Below are positions 63,405 to 64,000 of a stretch of 64,000 nt of DNA, piece after piece. The stretch spans positions 1,674,001-1,738,000 of the forward strand of contig NZ_FXAZ01000001.1 of the NCBI RefSeq assembly GCF_900177815.1, read 5' to 3'. This DNA is from Paenibacillus aquistagni. Its GTDB lineage: Bacteria > Bacillota > Bacilli > Paenibacillales > Paenibacillaceae. A program made the translations under genes and the position numbers. Every line of letters begins with the position of its first letter. Within the stretch, counting starts at the first letter, position 1. The notes under the pieces were generated by a model. That model saw nothing but the letters and a program-made list of their open reading frames with translations, made no database searches and was not told the origin of the DNA.

Positions 63405-64000
63405 TCAATTTGGTTCTGCTTGTTTTTCATTTTCTCGGAAATCTGACGGCGTCATCCCCGTGTATCTCTGGAATACTTTAGTGAAATATCTACGTTCCGA
63501 ATAACCAACCAGACCGCCAATCTGCGTAATGCTCTTATCTGTCATAACAAGCATCGACTTGGCCAGGTCCATCCGCTGCTTCGTCAAATATTCCACGAAC
63601 GTCTCCCCGAATCGGTTCTTGAACAGCAAGCTGAAATAGCTGCAGCTGATGCCTAGATAGTCCGCGATCTCATCGACGCCAATATCAGAGCCAAGATTGC
63701 GATGAATATAGTCCTTCGCAGAGATCATCAAGAGCTCGCTCGATTTCTTGTTCATTGCGTGCTCCTTCGACTGATCCAAGAGCTGATTCAGCACATTGAG
63801 CAGATCCTTCATGCTGACGCTGTGCTGCAGCTTCTTCCACATGCTCTCTTCTTCATGCTTGTTCAACAGCTCAAGCTCTCTCATCTCACGAAGCAAATGA
63901 ATAATAATATAATGAAGGAATTTCTCCGCACGAAGAATCGACTGCTCTGACATCAGCATGAGGCTGTTCTGCAGATCAATAAGCCCCTGCTCCACCCGCT
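63405..64000 (-). CDS. AraC/YesN-family transcriptional regulator, C-terminal part
   Basis: The frame is open to the right edge of the window, so only the last 198 residues are seen. They contain a helical linker and a C-terminal double helix-turn-helix (IGVDEIADYLGISCSYFSLLFKNRFGETF and ITQIGGLVGYSERRYFTKVFQRYTGM, in parts). The N-terminal domain could be a response-regulator receiver or a sensor domain, and lies outside the window. nagZ lies downstream on the same strand. Confidence 0.85.
   Translation of the reverse strand, partial: RVEQGLIDLQNSLMLMSEQSILRAEKFLHYIIIHLLREMRELELLNKHEEESMWKKLQHSVSMKDLLNVLNQLLDQSKEHAMNKKSSELLMISAKDYIHRNLGSDIGVDEIADYLGISCSYFSLLFKNRFGETFVEYLTKQRMDLAKSMLVMTDKSITQIGGLVGYSERRYFTKVFQRYTGMTPSDFRENEKQAEPN

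Overview
The window reads as a chromosomal core segment of an endospore-forming Firmicute, most likely Paenibacillus or a close relative in the Paenibacillaceae. The reasons are spo0A, spoIVB, the complete spoIIIAA-AH operon and splB, combined with a gene order close to the Bacillus subtilis nudF-to-mntR region and with proteins typical of Paenibacillus, such as copper-amine-oxidase 'stalk' domain proteins, a VanZ-RDD fusion and AraC/YesN regulators. About four fifths of the genes are on the minus strand. I see no CRISPR array, prophage, insertion sequence, tRNA or rRNA.

Region by region. Positions 1-1433 hold an EndoQ-family gene, nudF and a 43-codon gene that matches mciZ by position and size. 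Positions 1525-6094 are an accessory block: two Gfo/Idh/MocA oxidoreductases, a sugar-phosphate isomerase/epimerase, an AraC regulator and a decayed MBL-fold hydrolase. Positions 6131-7490 have a PepT-like M20 peptidase and, divergently, a 34-residue Prli42-like miniprotein. Positions 7544-13544 are the branched-chain 2-oxoacid dehydrogenase genes (lpdV, bkdAA, bkdAB, bkdB) followed by lipB, which makes the lipoyl cofactor that E2 needs. Positions 13779-16817 have a DUF2627 protein, an unrecognised proline-rich protein, the VanZ-RDD protein and a 0.7-kb stretch without a gene. Positions 16818-29177 run spo0A, spoIVB, recN, argR, an unknown, tlyA, dxs, ispA, xseB, xseA, folD and nusB. Positions 29313-32571 are an Asp23/AmaP/DUF2273 envelope module beside accBC.

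Positions 32811-38895 are spoIIIAH to spoIIIAA and yqhV. Next come comA and comB (sulfolactate synthesis), a DUF441 protein, lysC, the aroQ-pepQ-efp operon, yqhR, yqhQ, yqhP, yqhO, a GHL10-type glycosidase, mntR and splB. Positions 52019-58870 contain ccdA, a zinc ABC transporter (permease, ATPase, binding lipoprotein), metG behind a T-box leader, yidD and a Fur-family gene best read as zur. The right end has a secreted stalk/PKD-like protein, nagZ and a truncated AraC regulator.

The strongest regulatory signals are these. The znuA gene has a perfect-consensus sigma-A promoter (17-bp spacer) bracketed by two Zur-box-like palindromes, with the presumed zur gene 3 kb away. The spo0A gene has a sigma-H-type promoter whose -10 overlaps a 0A box, with a second 0A box beside the -35. 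The metG gene has a T-box leader with a candidate AUG specifier. An 18-bp inverted repeat lies just downstream of the predicted dxs promoter.

No wholly novel multi-gene system is evident. The least explained items are the proline-rich protein at 14155-14754, the unknown membrane-anchored protein at 21631-22098, and the accessory oxidoreductase block.
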